A stretch of DNA of 53,822 bases from Gammaproteobacteria bacterium (GTDB taxonomy: Bacteria > Pseudomonadota > Gammaproteobacteria > Nitrosococcales > Methylophagaceae). Position 1 is the first letter of the stretch, and every line of letters starts with the position of its first letter. Shown piece by piece: positions 1 to 8,727 of this stretch. The DNA is taken from assembly GCA_029248745.1 (NCBI GenBank), contig JAQWIT010000006.1, positions 1 through 53,822 on the forward strand. Reading direction: 5' to 3'. Made by a program: the position numbers and the translations under genes. The notes below the pieces were generated by a model. That model worked only from the letters and a program-made list of their open reading frames with translations, had not been told where the DNA came from and ran no database searches.

Positions 1-1
1 T

Positions 2-202
2 CCTGACTATGCAAAAAGTAAAATCTTTGATCGCTTCTACTCTACACCTAAACCTTCGGGTGGAAATAGCTCCGGCTTAGGTCTCTGCTTTGTTAAGGAA
101 ATAATGAGCCTTCATTTGGGTAGTGTTGTCGTTGAATCATCTGAGGGCAACGGTACAATAATGACGTTACTATTCACAAATAAAAGTAATAGAAATAGGT
201 AA
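2..202 (+). CDS. Sensor histidine kinase, C-terminal end (partial)
   Basis: The open frame enters from the left edge of the window and ends at the TAA at 200-202, giving 66 residues. It reads as the end of a histidine-kinase ATPase domain: an F-box-like stretch IFDRFYSTPKPSGG, a G2 box SGLGLCFVKEIM, and the closing GNGTIMTLLF strand. The FYSTPKPSG wording is typical of CreC-like kinases, but too little is visible to name the sensor or its signal. It is convergent with the integrase that ends at 236, so it may be cargo of the tRNA-Phe island. Seen: the two boxes. Inferred: kinase identity. Confidence 0.75.
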   Translation, partial: PDYAKSKIFDRFYSTPKPSGGNSSGLGLCFVKEIMSLHLGSVVVESSEGNGTIMTLLFTNKSNRNR

Positions 203-235
203 AAGTTACTACATATAGTAGATGCTGGTGGGCAG

Positions 236-1576
236 CTATGTTCGCCACATTTTTTCTATATTGTGTTTAATTATTTTTTGCCTGCGATCTAGATTGAGTG
301 CATTTTTTATATCAGAGTCTGTCTGTTTATGGTCAAAAGAAAATATTCTTTTCTTACCTAGAAAAGGTAGATTCAATTCTTTGACTTTTATGTTATCTGA
401 TATTTCCTCTTGAAATGTAAATAACTCTTCACCAACTTTTTCAATTAGGGGTCTAATAGCAAGGAGAGTGGTTTGGACATATTCATCGGTTTGGCTACGC
501 TTGGAATGGTTAAGTAACCGGGCAATGTCATCAAGCTGGTAACCATGTTCTGATAGTATTGTTGCAGTCGTTCTTCTAAGATCATGAAATGTGAATTCAA
601 TACCTGTCAGTTTTGTTACATGTTGAATGACTTTTGACATACTTTCAGGTTTATTAGGGTCGTACATACTATAAAAGACATATGAATTACCACCTCTTAA
701 TTGTTTCAGTAGAGACTCAATTTTTCGGGTAATAGGCAAATAATGTTTTTTCTTATTCTTTGGATCTAGAAAAGTAATTACACCTTCGTCAAAATTGACC
801 TCACTCCATTTAAGTAGCCTTAACTCATTCTTCCTTGCCCCTGTCAGTAGCAGTAAAAGTATATAAATACACTGTTGCTTCGTAGGTTGGCCATTCCAGT
901 CTTCAAACCATGCCTCGGACAGTTTGTCTCTGAGAATTTCTCTTTGATCGGCATTGAGATAGGTTTCACGTCGTTTGATAGACTTCCTAACACCTTTCCG
1001 AGTAAGAACTTCACACGGATTGCCCAGTGGCAGTAAACGTTCGCCAGAAGGCAACCTATCATCTTTGAAGCTGTTGAATATGGCAGTAAGTGTTCTAATT
1101 GCCTTTTGTGCTTCTGCTTCACCAGGTGGGTTAGCTTTTTTTTTCTGAATAGCACGTTCTGCAACATCTTTTTGGATCCTCTTATAACGTGCTAGAACCA
1201 TTTCCTCTGAAATCGCACGTAAGGGTTTCTCAAACCAGTCGCTAAAGTTGCGTGTGAGTGTGCCTCTGTATGACTCTATTGTTGAGGGCTTGATGTTTCT
1301 GACTGTGAGGTATTCTTGAATAGCATCTGACAGGGTTTTTCCTGTTTGCGCCAATTCATGCTGTTTATCTCTTGGATTGATGCCCTGCGATAAGAGCGCT
1401 AAGTCTTGTTTCGCTCTGTTTCTAGCTTCAGTCAGCGAGATGCTAGCAACTTTGCCATAGGTGATTGTGATTGTTTTGTTAACAATACGCTGTTTTGCGA
1501 TTAAAACCCAGACGTTTCCTGAGGGTTGAATCTTTTTCTTCAGGCCTTTTACTGAAGTATCCGCAATGTATTTCAT
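236..1576 (-). CDS. Tyrosine integrase of an island at tRNA-Phe
   Basis: This 446-residue tyrosine recombinase has the layout of P4-like island integrases: an arm-binding DUF4102-type N-terminus (about 1-85, TYGKVASISLTEARNRA), a core-binding helical part (about 85-200) and a catalytic domain. The catalytic set is visible: R248 in TGARKNELR, H331 and R334 in HDLRRT, H357 in LLNHSK, and nucleophile Y366 in TDEYVQT. The length is normal and nothing is missing, so it is probably active. It starts 74 bp from the 3' end of tRNA-Phe and points away from it, the standard arrangement for an element integrated at a tRNA 3' end. The island body lies to the left of the window; the far att copy is not visible. 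Confidence 0.93.
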   Translation of the reverse strand: MKYIADTSVKGLKKKIQPSGNVWVLIAKQRIVNKTITITYGKVASISLTEARNRAKQDLALLSQGINPRDKQHELAQTGKTLSDAIQEYLTVRNIKPSTIESYRGTLTRNFSDWFEKPLRAISEEMVLARYKRIQKDVAERAIQKKKANPPGEAEAQKAIRTLTAIFNSFKDDRLPSGERLLPLGNPCEVLTRKGVRKSIKRRETYLNADQREILRDKLSEAWFEDWNGQPTKQQCIYILLLLLTGARKNELRLLKWSEVNFDEGVITFLDPKNKKKHYLPITRKIESLLKQLRGGNSYVFYSMYDPNKPESMSKVIQHVTKLTGIEFTFHDLRRTTATILSEHGYQLDDIARLLNHSKRSQTDEYVQTTLLAIRPLIEKVGEELFTFQEEISDNIKVKELNLPFLGKKRIFSFDHKQTDSDIKNALNLDRRQKIIKHNIEKMWRT

Positions 1577-1649
1577 AGGGAAAAGTTCGCTATTGGTTGT
1601 TTAATAAAAGTACCAGTAGAAAACAATTACTGCAAGCTATTGAATTTAA

Positions 1650-1725
1650 TGGTGGCTCGACCTGGAATCGAACCAGGGACACAGGGATTTTCAATCCCTT
1701 GCTCTACCGACTGAGCTATCGAGCC
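1650..1725 (-). tRNA. tRNA-Phe (GAA)
   Basis: Read on the minus strand, the 76 nt fold as a cloverleaf: acceptor GGCTCGA with its partner TCGAGCC, a D arm GCTC..GAGC, the anticodon loop TTGAAAA with GAA anticodon, a T arm with GGTTCGATTCC, and an encoded 3' CCA. It closely resembles other bacterial tRNA-Phe genes. Its 3' end faces the integrase, so it is the probable attachment site of the left-hand island; because the acceptor end is intact, the tRNA should remain functional. Confidence 0.95.
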
Positions 1726-1840
1726 ATCAAGGTGGCGTATTAAACCTGTTAGGGCATGATGTGTCAAGTGACGGACTGATTTAATTCGTGTTCAGATGCT
1801 TTTTTGGGTTTTTCAAAAGCGTTGATTAAGGGAACTGTTT

Positions 1841-3517
1841 TTAGAGATTGAAAAGCTCTTCTAGTCTTTCGACGTTGAGTTGCCGAGACCAAGTTGTTGT
1901 GTCTGGGAGCTCATTTAATTGGGGGAATATTTGTAAGGCCTGATCGAGGCTTTGAATCGGTATCAAGGGTAGGAGTTGTTGCAGTAGTTGATTTAATTCA
2001 GATGAGTTGGACTGCTTACGGAGTGCGGAAGCGATCTTGTCAAAGAGATCGGGCAGAGGACTGTGTGCGAATAAGCTGGGAATAGTAGTGATTTGTAATT
2101 GTTGCCTTGTTAATGCGTAGCTAAAGCCAAATTTCTGGAGTGCGGCTTGCTGTTGACGGAAAGTGTCTAACTGTTCATTGGATAGTTTGAGCTTGATTGG
2201 AACGAGGATAGGCCGGGCGCTTAACGAGTCGCTTTCAATGGCTTGTTGGAATTGTTGTTGCCGTAGTTGCTGCGCTGCTGTTTGTATGTCAAGTAGCCAA
2301 TGCATATCCTCTTTTTGCGTTAATAAGTAACGTTGAGCAAGTAGACAGATGGCGGTGCCAAAATGAGGATTCGCGGTGGCTTCTAGCGAAGGTGAGGGTG
2401 CATAACGTGGTTTAGATTCATCAATGGTTGAATTAATTTCCGTTTGTGGTCTCTGTGCTTCTGGCATCAGTGATGCTTGTTGTAAGGGAATGGTAGCATT
2501 TTTGTCATCAATAATATTTTGAGGCTGATTCAGCGCTTCACTGATAGCTTTGTTGATCAAACCATGAATTAGGCGTGCATCGCGAAACCGGACTTCATGT
2601 TTTGTGGGATGAACATTAATGTCAACGCGATCGAGTGGCATAGTTAGGTAAAGTACAAAGGCGGGATAACGCCCTTCGGGGATCAGCTCAGCATAAGCTT
2701 GGCGTATGGCATGGTTGATAACACGGTCTCGGATGACGCGGCCATTGATGAAAAAGTAATGTACATCTGTTTGTGGTCGGTGACCTTGGGTTGAAGCAAT
2801 CCAGCCATGAAGTTGGATATCATCATAGGTTTGTTCGATATAAAGACTGTTTTCCACAAAAGATTTGCCGCAGATTTTTGCGACACGTTGTTGGCGCTGC
2901 TCTGCTGTTGTGGCTACAGGAAGTTTGAGGTCATTGACATTGGAAAAATGACCATGAAAACCCACGTCAAATTGACTTAAGGCCAGCCGGTTTAAGGTGG
3001 TGAGAATATGATGGTGTTCTGTTTTATCTCCCTTTAGAAAGCGTCGGCGGGCAGGAACATTGAAAAATAGATCTCTGACTTCAATAGTGGTGCCATTGGG
3101 ATGTGTTGTTGGTTGTGTGGTGTCGTTAGTAGCTTGATATTGCCATGCATGTTCGTTATCAGCTTGCTTGGAGTGTAGGGATAACTGGGAAATTGAGGCG
3201 ATACTGGGTAATGCTTCGCCACGAAATCCAAGACTCGCAATATGACTGAGCTGTTCGCTCGTTGAAAGTTTGCTAGTGGCATGGCGGCTTAATGCTAGTG
3301 GTAAATCTTCTGGATGTATGCCATCACCATTGTCAGTAATTTTAATGAGTTTGCTACCCGCGCCATCAATATGAATGGTGATTTGATTCGCACCGGCATC
3401 AAGACTGTTTTCAATTAATTCTTTGACTACAGATGCGGGTCGTTCAATGACTTCACCTGCCGCTATTTGGTTGGCTATGTGAAGTGGTAGGGCATGGATA
3501 CGTTGAGGGGAAGTCAT
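1841..3517 (-). CDS. mutL: DNA mismatch repair protein MutL
   Basis: MutL is the ATP-driven coordinator of mismatch repair, linking MutS to strand incision and UvrD. The GHKL ATPase motifs are plain: ELIENSLDAGA (33-43), DNGDGI (62-67), TSK (81-83) and GFRGEAL (97-103), followed by the transducer domain and a C-terminal dimerisation region. At 558 residues it is a little shorter than the E. coli protein, mainly in the linker. The endonuclease motif DQHA(X)2E is absent; the matching stretch reads LLDIQTAAQQL, so incision probably depends on MutH or another nuclease. It is the last gene of the nnrD-tsaE-amiB-mutL set, 34 bp after amiB. The miaA/hfq genes often found downstream are replaced by tRNA-Phe and the island integrase. 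Confidence 0.97.
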   Translation of the reverse strand: MTSPQRIHALPLHIANQIAAGEVIERPASVVKELIENSLDAGANQITIHIDGAGSKLIKITDNGDGIHPEDLPLALSRHATSKLSTSEQLSHIASLGFRGEALPSIASISQLSLHSKQADNEHAWQYQATNDTTQPTTHPNGTTIEVRDLFFNVPARRRFLKGDKTEHHHILTTLNRLALSQFDVGFHGHFSNVNDLKLPVATTAEQRQQRVAKICGKSFVENSLYIEQTYDDIQLHGWIASTQGHRPQTDVHYFFINGRVIRDRVINHAIRQAYAELIPEGRYPAFVLYLTMPLDRVDINVHPTKHEVRFRDARLIHGLINKAISEALNQPQNIIDDKNATIPLQQASLMPEAQRPQTEINSTIDESKPRYAPSPSLEATANPHFGTAICLLAQRYLLTQKEDMHWLLDIQTAAQQLRQQQFQQAIESDSLSARPILVPIKLKLSNEQLDTFRQQQAALQKFGFSYALTRQQLQITTIPSLFAHSPLPDLFDKIASALRKQSNSSELNQLLQQLLPLIPIQSLDQALQIFPQLNELPDTTTWSRQLNVERLEELFNL

Positions 3518-3551
3518 GCCGGTATTTTAACAGTATCAAGCTTATCTGGGT

Positions 3552-4922
3552 TTAAGGAATGAACAGGATATCACCGATTTTAAGTGTATCGCTGGTGAGG
3601 CCGTTATTGGACTTTAATTCGGCTAATTTGACCTGATACCGCTGTGCGATGGTACTCAGGGTATCACCTCTACTGACAATGTGTTGTTGGGGAATTTGTG
3701 TGCCGAGTGGTGGGTTGCGTTGGAAATAGTTACGAATACCCGACATCATGGCGAGGGCTAGTTTGTTTTGATGGCTACTGCTACGGAGTTTCTTTTCTTC
3801 GTCAGGATTAGAAATAAAAGCGGTTTCAATCAGGATAGAAGGGATGTCTGGTGACTTTAAGACGACAAACGAAGCAGATTCGACATGTTTTTTATGGGTA
3901 TTACCAACTCGTTTGAGCCCGGATAAGACGGTTTCAGCGACTTCGGTACTCGCGACGAGGCTGGCAGTTTGGGATAAGTCGAGGAGTACTGAAGCTAGAT
4001 CATCATCTTTATCATCAATGCTAATACCACCGACCAAATCAGCGGCATTTTCCTTATCGGCTAACATTTGCGCGGCTTCACTACTGGCACCACGTTCGGA
4101 TAAGACAAAAACTGATGCGCCCTTGGCTTCGCGTCGATGAAAAGCATCGGCGTGAATAGAGATAAACATATCAGCCTTTTGCTTCCTAGCACGTTTAATG
4201 CGGCCACGGAGGCTGATAAAAATATCACTGTTGCGAGTGAGGTAGGCACGCATGCCAGGTTCTTTGTCGACGAGTTTGGCAAGTTTTCGTGCGATGGCTA
4301 AGACAATGTCTTTTTCTTTAGTGCCTCTTTTGCCGACGGCACCGCTATCTTTGCCACCATGCCCAGCATCTATAGCAATAACAATATCTCGTCGTGGTTG
4401 CGGTTTGATTGTTTTTTTGACTTTAATGGGCTTAGGTTTAGTTACTTTTTTTGCAGGTTTTGGTTTTGAAATAACAGTGTCTTTAACGGCTTTAGTTGAT
4501 GTTACGACTTTGGTTGGTGCTTTTTTTTCGGGGAAAGGCTTTATCGCAAGATCAATGACGAGTCGGTGTGGGTGACTATCATTCGAAGCAAGGAATTGTG
4601 TCTGGTATTCTCGTGCAGATGTTAGGTCAATAACAACTCGGAGAGTGTCGGCTTCACGCTGAGCGTAACGAATATTTTTGATGGGAGTATTATCGAATTT
4701 AGGGAGTTTGATAATACTCGATTGTTTGGTTTTTTTAAGGTCAATTACAACGCGGTCAGGTTTGTCCAATTTAAAGCTGGAATGCCTTGTTTCGCCTTTG
4801 AGATCAAAAACTAGGCGAGTGTTTTCCCCAGTTTGTGATATCCGGATTTTGTCGACGCCTACTGCCCACACATTTGTTACTGAACATATCAGTAAAAGCA
4901 GGCTGAAAAAGCGTCTATGCAT
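3552..4922 (-). CDS. amiB: N-acetylmuramoyl-L-alanine amidase, AmiB/AmiC type with LysM
   Basis: A periplasmic zinc amidase that cuts the stem peptide from septal peptidoglycan during cell separation, normally activated by LytM factors such as EnvC or NlpD. Seen in order: a signal peptide ending near VWA (residue 20), an AMIN domain (about 22-128), a Lys/Pro-rich linker (130-177), an Amidase_3 domain (about 180-400) and one LysM repeat (about 413-456). Zinc-site residues are visible: H188 in DAGHGG, E203, H257 in SIHADAF and catalytic-type E366 in LIETAFIS. The 456-residue length is normal. It sits between tsaE and mutL as in many gammaproteobacteria. Confidence 0.95.
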   Translation of the reverse strand: MHRRFFSLLLLICSVTNVWAVGVDKIRISQTGENTRLVFDLKGETRHSSFKLDKPDRVVIDLKKTKQSSIIKLPKFDNTPIKNIRYAQREADTLRVVIDLTSAREYQTQFLASNDSHPHRLVIDLAIKPFPEKKAPTKVVTSTKAVKDTVISKPKPAKKVTKPKPIKVKKTIKPQPRRDIVIAIDAGHGGKDSGAVGKRGTKEKDIVLAIARKLAKLVDKEPGMRAYLTRNSDIFISLRGRIKRARKQKADMFISIHADAFHRREAKGASVFVLSERGASSEAAQMLADKENAADLVGGISIDDKDDDLASVLLDLSQTASLVASTEVAETVLSGLKRVGNTHKKHVESASFVVLKSPDIPSILIETAFISNPDEEKKLRSSSHQNKLALAMMSGIRNYFQRNPPLGTQIPQQHIVSRGDTLSTIAQRYQVKLAELKSNNGLTSDTLKIGDILFIP

Positions 4923-4978
4923 TTGGCTGCACCCTTAAAGTAATCTAGGTGGTATTGTCTGATTGTGGTAATAAAAAA

Positions 4979-5458
4979 TCAAGCAGAGGATTGAGCTGAA
5001 TAATCTTGACGGAGCTGCTGGCAGAGGTCTTGGGCTTGTTCAGAAACCGCCTTTAATGATACTTGTCGACCTTTTGGCTGATATTGTAGAGAAATAATCA
5101 AATCAGGTGATGGGAGGACATTACCCCCTTGTTCTGGCCATTCAATTAAGCAAAGCGCCCTATTATCGTGGTAGTCATCTAAGCCGATGTAATCCAGTTC
5201 TTCCGGATCAGCTAATCGGTATAGATCAAAATGGTAGATGTCCCGAGCATTTAAATGGTAATGTTCGACAAGCGTGTAAGTCGGGCTTTTGACATAGTGC
5301 TGATGACCCAAGCCATTGAGTAATCCACGTGTTAAGGTCGTTTTCCCTGCGCCTAATTCTCCTAGTAGATGAATGATGAAGGCATTATTGGGACAGTATC
5401 TTGAGATATTTTTACCAAGCTTTAGTGTCGCGGATTCATTGTCTAGTGTAAGCAACAT
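4979..5458 (-). CDS. tsaE: tRNA t6A biosynthesis ATPase TsaE
   Basis: TsaE is the small ATPase of the TsaBCDE machine that makes N6-threonylcarbamoyladenosine at position 37 of ANN-decoding tRNAs. The 159-residue length is standard. The Walker A motif GELGAGKT is at 33-40, followed by the family block YVKSPTYTLVEHY and the Walker B-like HFDLYRL. A glutamine-rich C-terminal tail (QAQDLCQQLRQDYSAQ) is typical of species variation. It follows nnrD by 5 bp, so the two are probably co-transcribed. Confidence 0.95.
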   Translation of the reverse strand: MLLTLDNESATLKLGKNISRYCPNNAFIIHLLGELGAGKTTLTRGLLNGLGHQHYVKSPTYTLVEHYHLNARDIYHFDLYRLADPEELDYIGLDDYHDNRALCLIEWPEQGGNVLPSPDLIISLQYQPKGRQVSLKAVSEQAQDLCQQLRQDYSAQSSA

Positions 5459-5463
5459 TGTAT

Positions 5464-6948
5464 TTAATAGATCAGATTAGAGAGATGTCTTAAGTGGGGC
5501 ATAAGATCCATTGCTAGCATACCACGTTCACCATCTTGTTCGGCTGCTTTATCCCCAGCCATGCTATGGAGGATGACACCGGTACAGGCTGCTTCCATAA
5601 GTGGCGCACCTTGGGCGAGTAGGCCGCCTATCACGCCAGCAAGGACATCACCCATGCCGCCACTGCTCATACCTGGATTACCTAAAGTGGATAATTGGAT
5701 GGGCATTGTACCATTGCTAATTAATGTGCCAGCGCCTTTAAGTACGATGATGCCGCCATAAATGCGTTGGAGTTCTTGCACGGCATTAAGGCGATTAGCC
5801 TGAATGTCAGCGTTACTACAATTGAGTAGGCGAGCAGCTTCACCTGGGTGTGGAGTTAATATCCAATGGTCATTATGTTGGGGGTTCTGACTGAGTAGGT
5901 TGAGTGCATCTGCATCGACGACCATTGGGTGATTCGTTTTGATGGTTTTGTGATAGAGGCTTTCTCCCCAATTTTGCTGTCCTAAGCCTGGGCCTAATGT
6001 GATGGCAGTGGCTGCTTGTAATAATGGTGCTAAACCAGTCGGTGTTTCTATGCCATGGCACATTAATTCTGGCCTGACTATATCGAGCTGTATTGCATGG
6101 GTTGTTTTGGTGGCGATGCTAACTAAGCCCGAACCAACACGGGCGCCTGCTTCGGCCGCCATTCCTGGTGCACCTGACATACCATCATCTCCACCAATAA
6201 CCAGCAAGTGACCAAACAAACCTTTGTGGCTGGTTCGTTGCCTGGGAGTTAAAATTGGATTATTTTTTTCTAAACTGAGACGTTGCACGGTAGGTGTTTT
6301 TGTTTCATAAACGATGGATGGGACATTGAGCGAGTCGAAGTAGACATGACCTGTATGGTCAGGGCCATGGCCGGTGAATAGGCCAATATTGAGACCGATG
6401 AAGTTAATGGTTGCTGCGGCGTTGATTGCTGTACTCATAACGTTGCCATTATCGGCATGAAGACCCGAAGGGATATCAAGTGATAGCACTGGTGTTTGGC
6501 TGGCGTTGACTGATTCAACAACGCTACGCATGTTGCCATCAATACTCCGGTTAAGGCCTATGCCCAATAGTGCATCAACAATAATGTCGGCTGCTGGAAG
6601 GGGAGTTTGAAAAGACTGAATATCTGTGCCGGTTGCAAGTAATTTTTCTCTTGCCTTGGTAGCGGTGAGACTGAGCCCCTTGTTATCGCCTATCTGTAGA
6701 ACGGTAACTTGGTAGCCATCATGTTTGGCTTGACGAGCAAGTTCATAGCCATCGCCCCCATTATTGCCAGGACCACATAGGATGAGTATGTGATTTGCTG
6801 TAGGCCAATGTTGTTTTAAGGTCTTCAGTGCTGCGTTCCCGGCTTGTGCCATGAGCTCGGAAAACGAAATACTGTGTTTTTCAGAGACGATGTGTTCTAG
6901 TTCTCTGGTTTGTTGTGCGGTATAGAGATCTTGCGGCAGACTTGGCAT
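5464..6948 (-). CDS. nnrD: Bifunctional NAD(P)HX epimerase / ADP-dependent dehydratase
   Basis: This enzyme repairs hydrated, inactive NAD(P)H. The N-terminal YjeF_N half (about 1-215) epimerises the two NAD(P)HX isomers; it shows GPGNNGGDGYELAR near residue 59. The C-terminal ribokinase-like half (about 230-494) dehydrates S-NAD(P)HX using ADP and shows the glycine-rich GGMGDVLAGVIGG block. The 494-residue length matches the fused form. It is the first gene of the minus-strand nnrD-tsaE-amiB-mutL cluster and is divergent from queG, with about 50 bp between the two starts. Confidence 0.95.
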   Translation of the reverse strand: MPSLPQDLYTAQQTRELEHIVSEKHSISFSELMAQAGNAALKTLKQHWPTANHILILCGPGNNGGDGYELARQAKHDGYQVTVLQIGDNKGLSLTATKAREKLLATGTDIQSFQTPLPAADIIVDALLGIGLNRSIDGNMRSVVESVNASQTPVLSLDIPSGLHADNGNVMSTAINAAATINFIGLNIGLFTGHGPDHTGHVYFDSLNVPSIVYETKTPTVQRLSLEKNNPILTPRQRTSHKGLFGHLLVIGGDDGMSGAPGMAAEAGARVGSGLVSIATKTTHAIQLDIVRPELMCHGIETPTGLAPLLQAATAITLGPGLGQQNWGESLYHKTIKTNHPMVVDADALNLLSQNPQHNDHWILTPHPGEAARLLNCSNADIQANRLNAVQELQRIYGGIIVLKGAGTLISNGTMPIQLSTLGNPGMSSGGMGDVLAGVIGGLLAQGAPLMEAACTGVILHSMAGDKAAEQDGERGMLAMDLMPHLRHLSNLIY

Positions 6949-6965
6949 ATTCTTACTTCCGGCTG

Positions 6966-6992
6966 TTGAATCCTTTGTTGCTTGCCTATAAT
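6966..6992 (+). promoter_or_regulatory. Candidate sigma-70 promoter for queG, possibly leaderless
   Basis: A perfect TATAAT hexamer lies at 6987-6992, only seven bases before the queG ATG at 7000. A weak -35-like TTGAAT is at 6966-6971, with a short 15 bp spacer. If this -10 is used, transcription would begin at or next to the start codon, giving a leaderless mRNA; no clear ribosome binding site is visible. The assignment rests on the hexamer alone. Confidence 0.4.
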
Positions 6993-6999
6993 AGCCTGT

Positions 7000-8076
7000 A
7001 TGACCGATATAAATACACCTCCTGATGTTTCAGAGTTGTTTAATAAAATTACAGTGTGGGCTGAAAACTTGGGTTTTCAGCAGCTTGGTGTGAGCGATGT
7101 TAATTTGTCGGAGGCTGAATCAGCGTTATCGGTTTGGCTGGCAGACCAATTCCATGGTGAGATGGACTATATGGCTAGGCACGGTGTGAAAAGGACGCAG
7201 CCCGGTGCTTTGGTTGAAGGCACTGTTCGTGTGATAACGGTCAGAATGGATTATTGGCCAGAGCAAGCGGCAGAGCCATGGGCTGTGATGAAAGACGATC
7301 AAAAAGGCTTTATTTCAAGGTATGCATTGGGCCGTGATTATCACAAGTTAATGCGGCGACGTTTAGCTAAATTAGCAGAAAAAATTAAGGCAGAAGTCGG
7401 TGAGATGTCTTATCGGGTTTTTTGCGATAGTGCACCGGTAATGGAGAAGGCATTAGCGGAGAAATCAGGCATAGGCTGGCAGGGAAAGCATAGCAATATT
7501 TTAAACCGGGAACATGGCTCCTTCTTCTTCTTAGGGGAAATTTATACTGACTTGCCTTTGCCTTTAACAGAGCCGACATCTGATCATTGTGGCTCATGTG
7601 TCGCGTGTATTGATATTTGTCCAACACAAGCTATTGTCGCACCTTATAAAGTCGATGCTCGACGCTGTATTTCTTATCTTACGATCGAATTAAAAGGTGC
7701 GATACCTGAAGAATTTAGGTCGATGATGGGCAACCGTATATACGGTTGTGATGATTGTCAGTTGGTGTGTCCATGGAATAAGTTTGCGCAAGCGACAGTT
7801 GAGTCTGATTATCTACCACGTCATGGCTTAGATTCACCACAATTACTAGATTTGTTTGCCTGGGATGAAAAAACTTTTTTGTCGCGATTTGAGGGTAGCC
7901 CAATTAGACGAATTGGTTATGAAGCTTGGATACGTAATATTGCTGTGGCACTGGGTAATGCGAAAACCACTACCGCTATTATTTCAGCACTCAGGGCTAA
8001 GTTGTCTTACCCGTCAGAGTTGGTGAGGGAACATGTTGTTTGGGCATTAACGCAACATGAGAAGGCGTTAGATTAA
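7000..8076 (+). CDS. queG: Epoxyqueuosine reductase QueG
   Basis: QueG is the cobalamin- and iron-sulphur-dependent enzyme that reduces epoxyqueuosine to queuosine in GUN-anticodon tRNAs, the last step of the pathway. Two cysteine sets for the 4Fe-4S clusters are visible: [12 protein letters not shown], and the later CISY with [14 protein letters not shown]-terminal HEAT-like helix region follows. I chose the ATG at 7000 (358 residues) over an in-frame TTG at 6982, because the TTG lies upstream of the likely -10 box. It is divergent from nnrD, and its last bases overlap the end of orn on the other strand. Confidence 0.95.
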   Translation: MTDINTPPDVSELFNKITVWAENLGFQQLGVSDVNLSEAESALSVWLADQFHGEMDYMARHGVKRTQPGALVEGTVRVITVRMDYWPEQAAEPWAVMKDDQKGFISRYALGRDYHKLMRRRLAKLAEKIKAEVGEMSYRVFCDSAPVMEKALAEKSGIGWQGKHSNILNREHGSFFFLGEIYTDLPLPLTEPTSDHCGSCVACIDICPTQAIVAPYKVDARRCISYLTIELKGAIPEEFRSMMGNRIYGCDDCQLVCPWNKFAQATVESDYLPRHGLDSPQLLDLFAWDEKTFLSRFEGSPIRRIGYEAWIRNIAVALGNAKTTTAIISALRAKLSYPSELVREHVVWALTQHEKALD

Positions 8077-8621
8077 GGTAATTTGATGAAGTGTTCGCGG
8101 TAGTGTCGTAGCTCGCGAATAGAGTCTCTGATGTCATCCATGGCGAGGTGAGAACCATTCTTTTTGAAGCTTTTTTCGACCTTCGGAGCCCAGCGGCGAG
8201 CGAGTTCTTTAAGTGAGCTGACGTCTAAATTTCGGTAGTGAAAGTAGGCTTCTAGTTCTGGCATTATGCGAGCCATGAAACGACGGTCTTGGCAAATACT
8301 GTTACCGCACATAGGTGAAACACCTGTAGGGACGTGTTCTGCTAAGAATTCGAGCGTTTGCCGTTCTGCCTCAGCTTCAGTGGTTGTACTGTTTTGAACA
8401 CGTTCCGTTAAACCTGAACCACCATGTTGTTTGGTATTCCATTCATCCATTGCTTCAAGGGCGCTATCTGGCTGGTGAATGGCGATAATCGGCCCTTCGG
8501 CGACAACATTAAGTTGGTCGTCAGTCACGATAGTGGCAATTTCAATTATGTCGTCGTTATTGGTATCTAAGCCAGTCATTTCTAGGTCAATCCAGATAAG
8601 GTTTTTTCTACTTTTGGCCAT
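8073..8621 (-). CDS. orn: Oligoribonuclease
   Basis: Orn is the essential 3'-5' exonuclease that turns 2-5 nt RNA fragments, including pGpG from c-di-GMP breakdown, into mononucleotides. It is a DEDDh nuclease: D12 and E14 in [11 protein letters not shown] open the active site, and the closing histidine/aspartate region is in the family C-terminus near [13 protein letters not shown]. The 182-residue length is exactly typical. Its stop overlaps that of queG by four bases in a convergent arrangement. Confidence 0.96.
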   Translation of the reverse strand: MAKSRKNLIWIDLEMTGLDTNNDDIIEIATIVTDDQLNVVAEGPIIAIHQPDSALEAMDEWNTKQHGGSGLTERVQNSTTTEAEAERQTLEFLAEHVPTGVSPMCGNSICQDRRFMARIMPELEAYFHYRNLDVSSLKELARRWAPKVEKSFKKNGSHLAMDDIRDSIRELRHYREHFIKLP

Positions 8622-8727
8622 AATTTTTATTTTCTTGTTATGTGGGTGAAGGTGAACTTCTTGCCAGAGATTGTATCAAACGCTAAAGTGATTAGCATTG
8701 TTATGATTTTATTTGGTTGTTTGTAAG

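Noticed and set aside
844-1167. Other overlapping ORFs inside integrase, mutL, amiB, nnrD, hisD and similar genes
   Set aside because: These are out-of-frame shadows of well-supported genes, with no family residues and no initiation signals.
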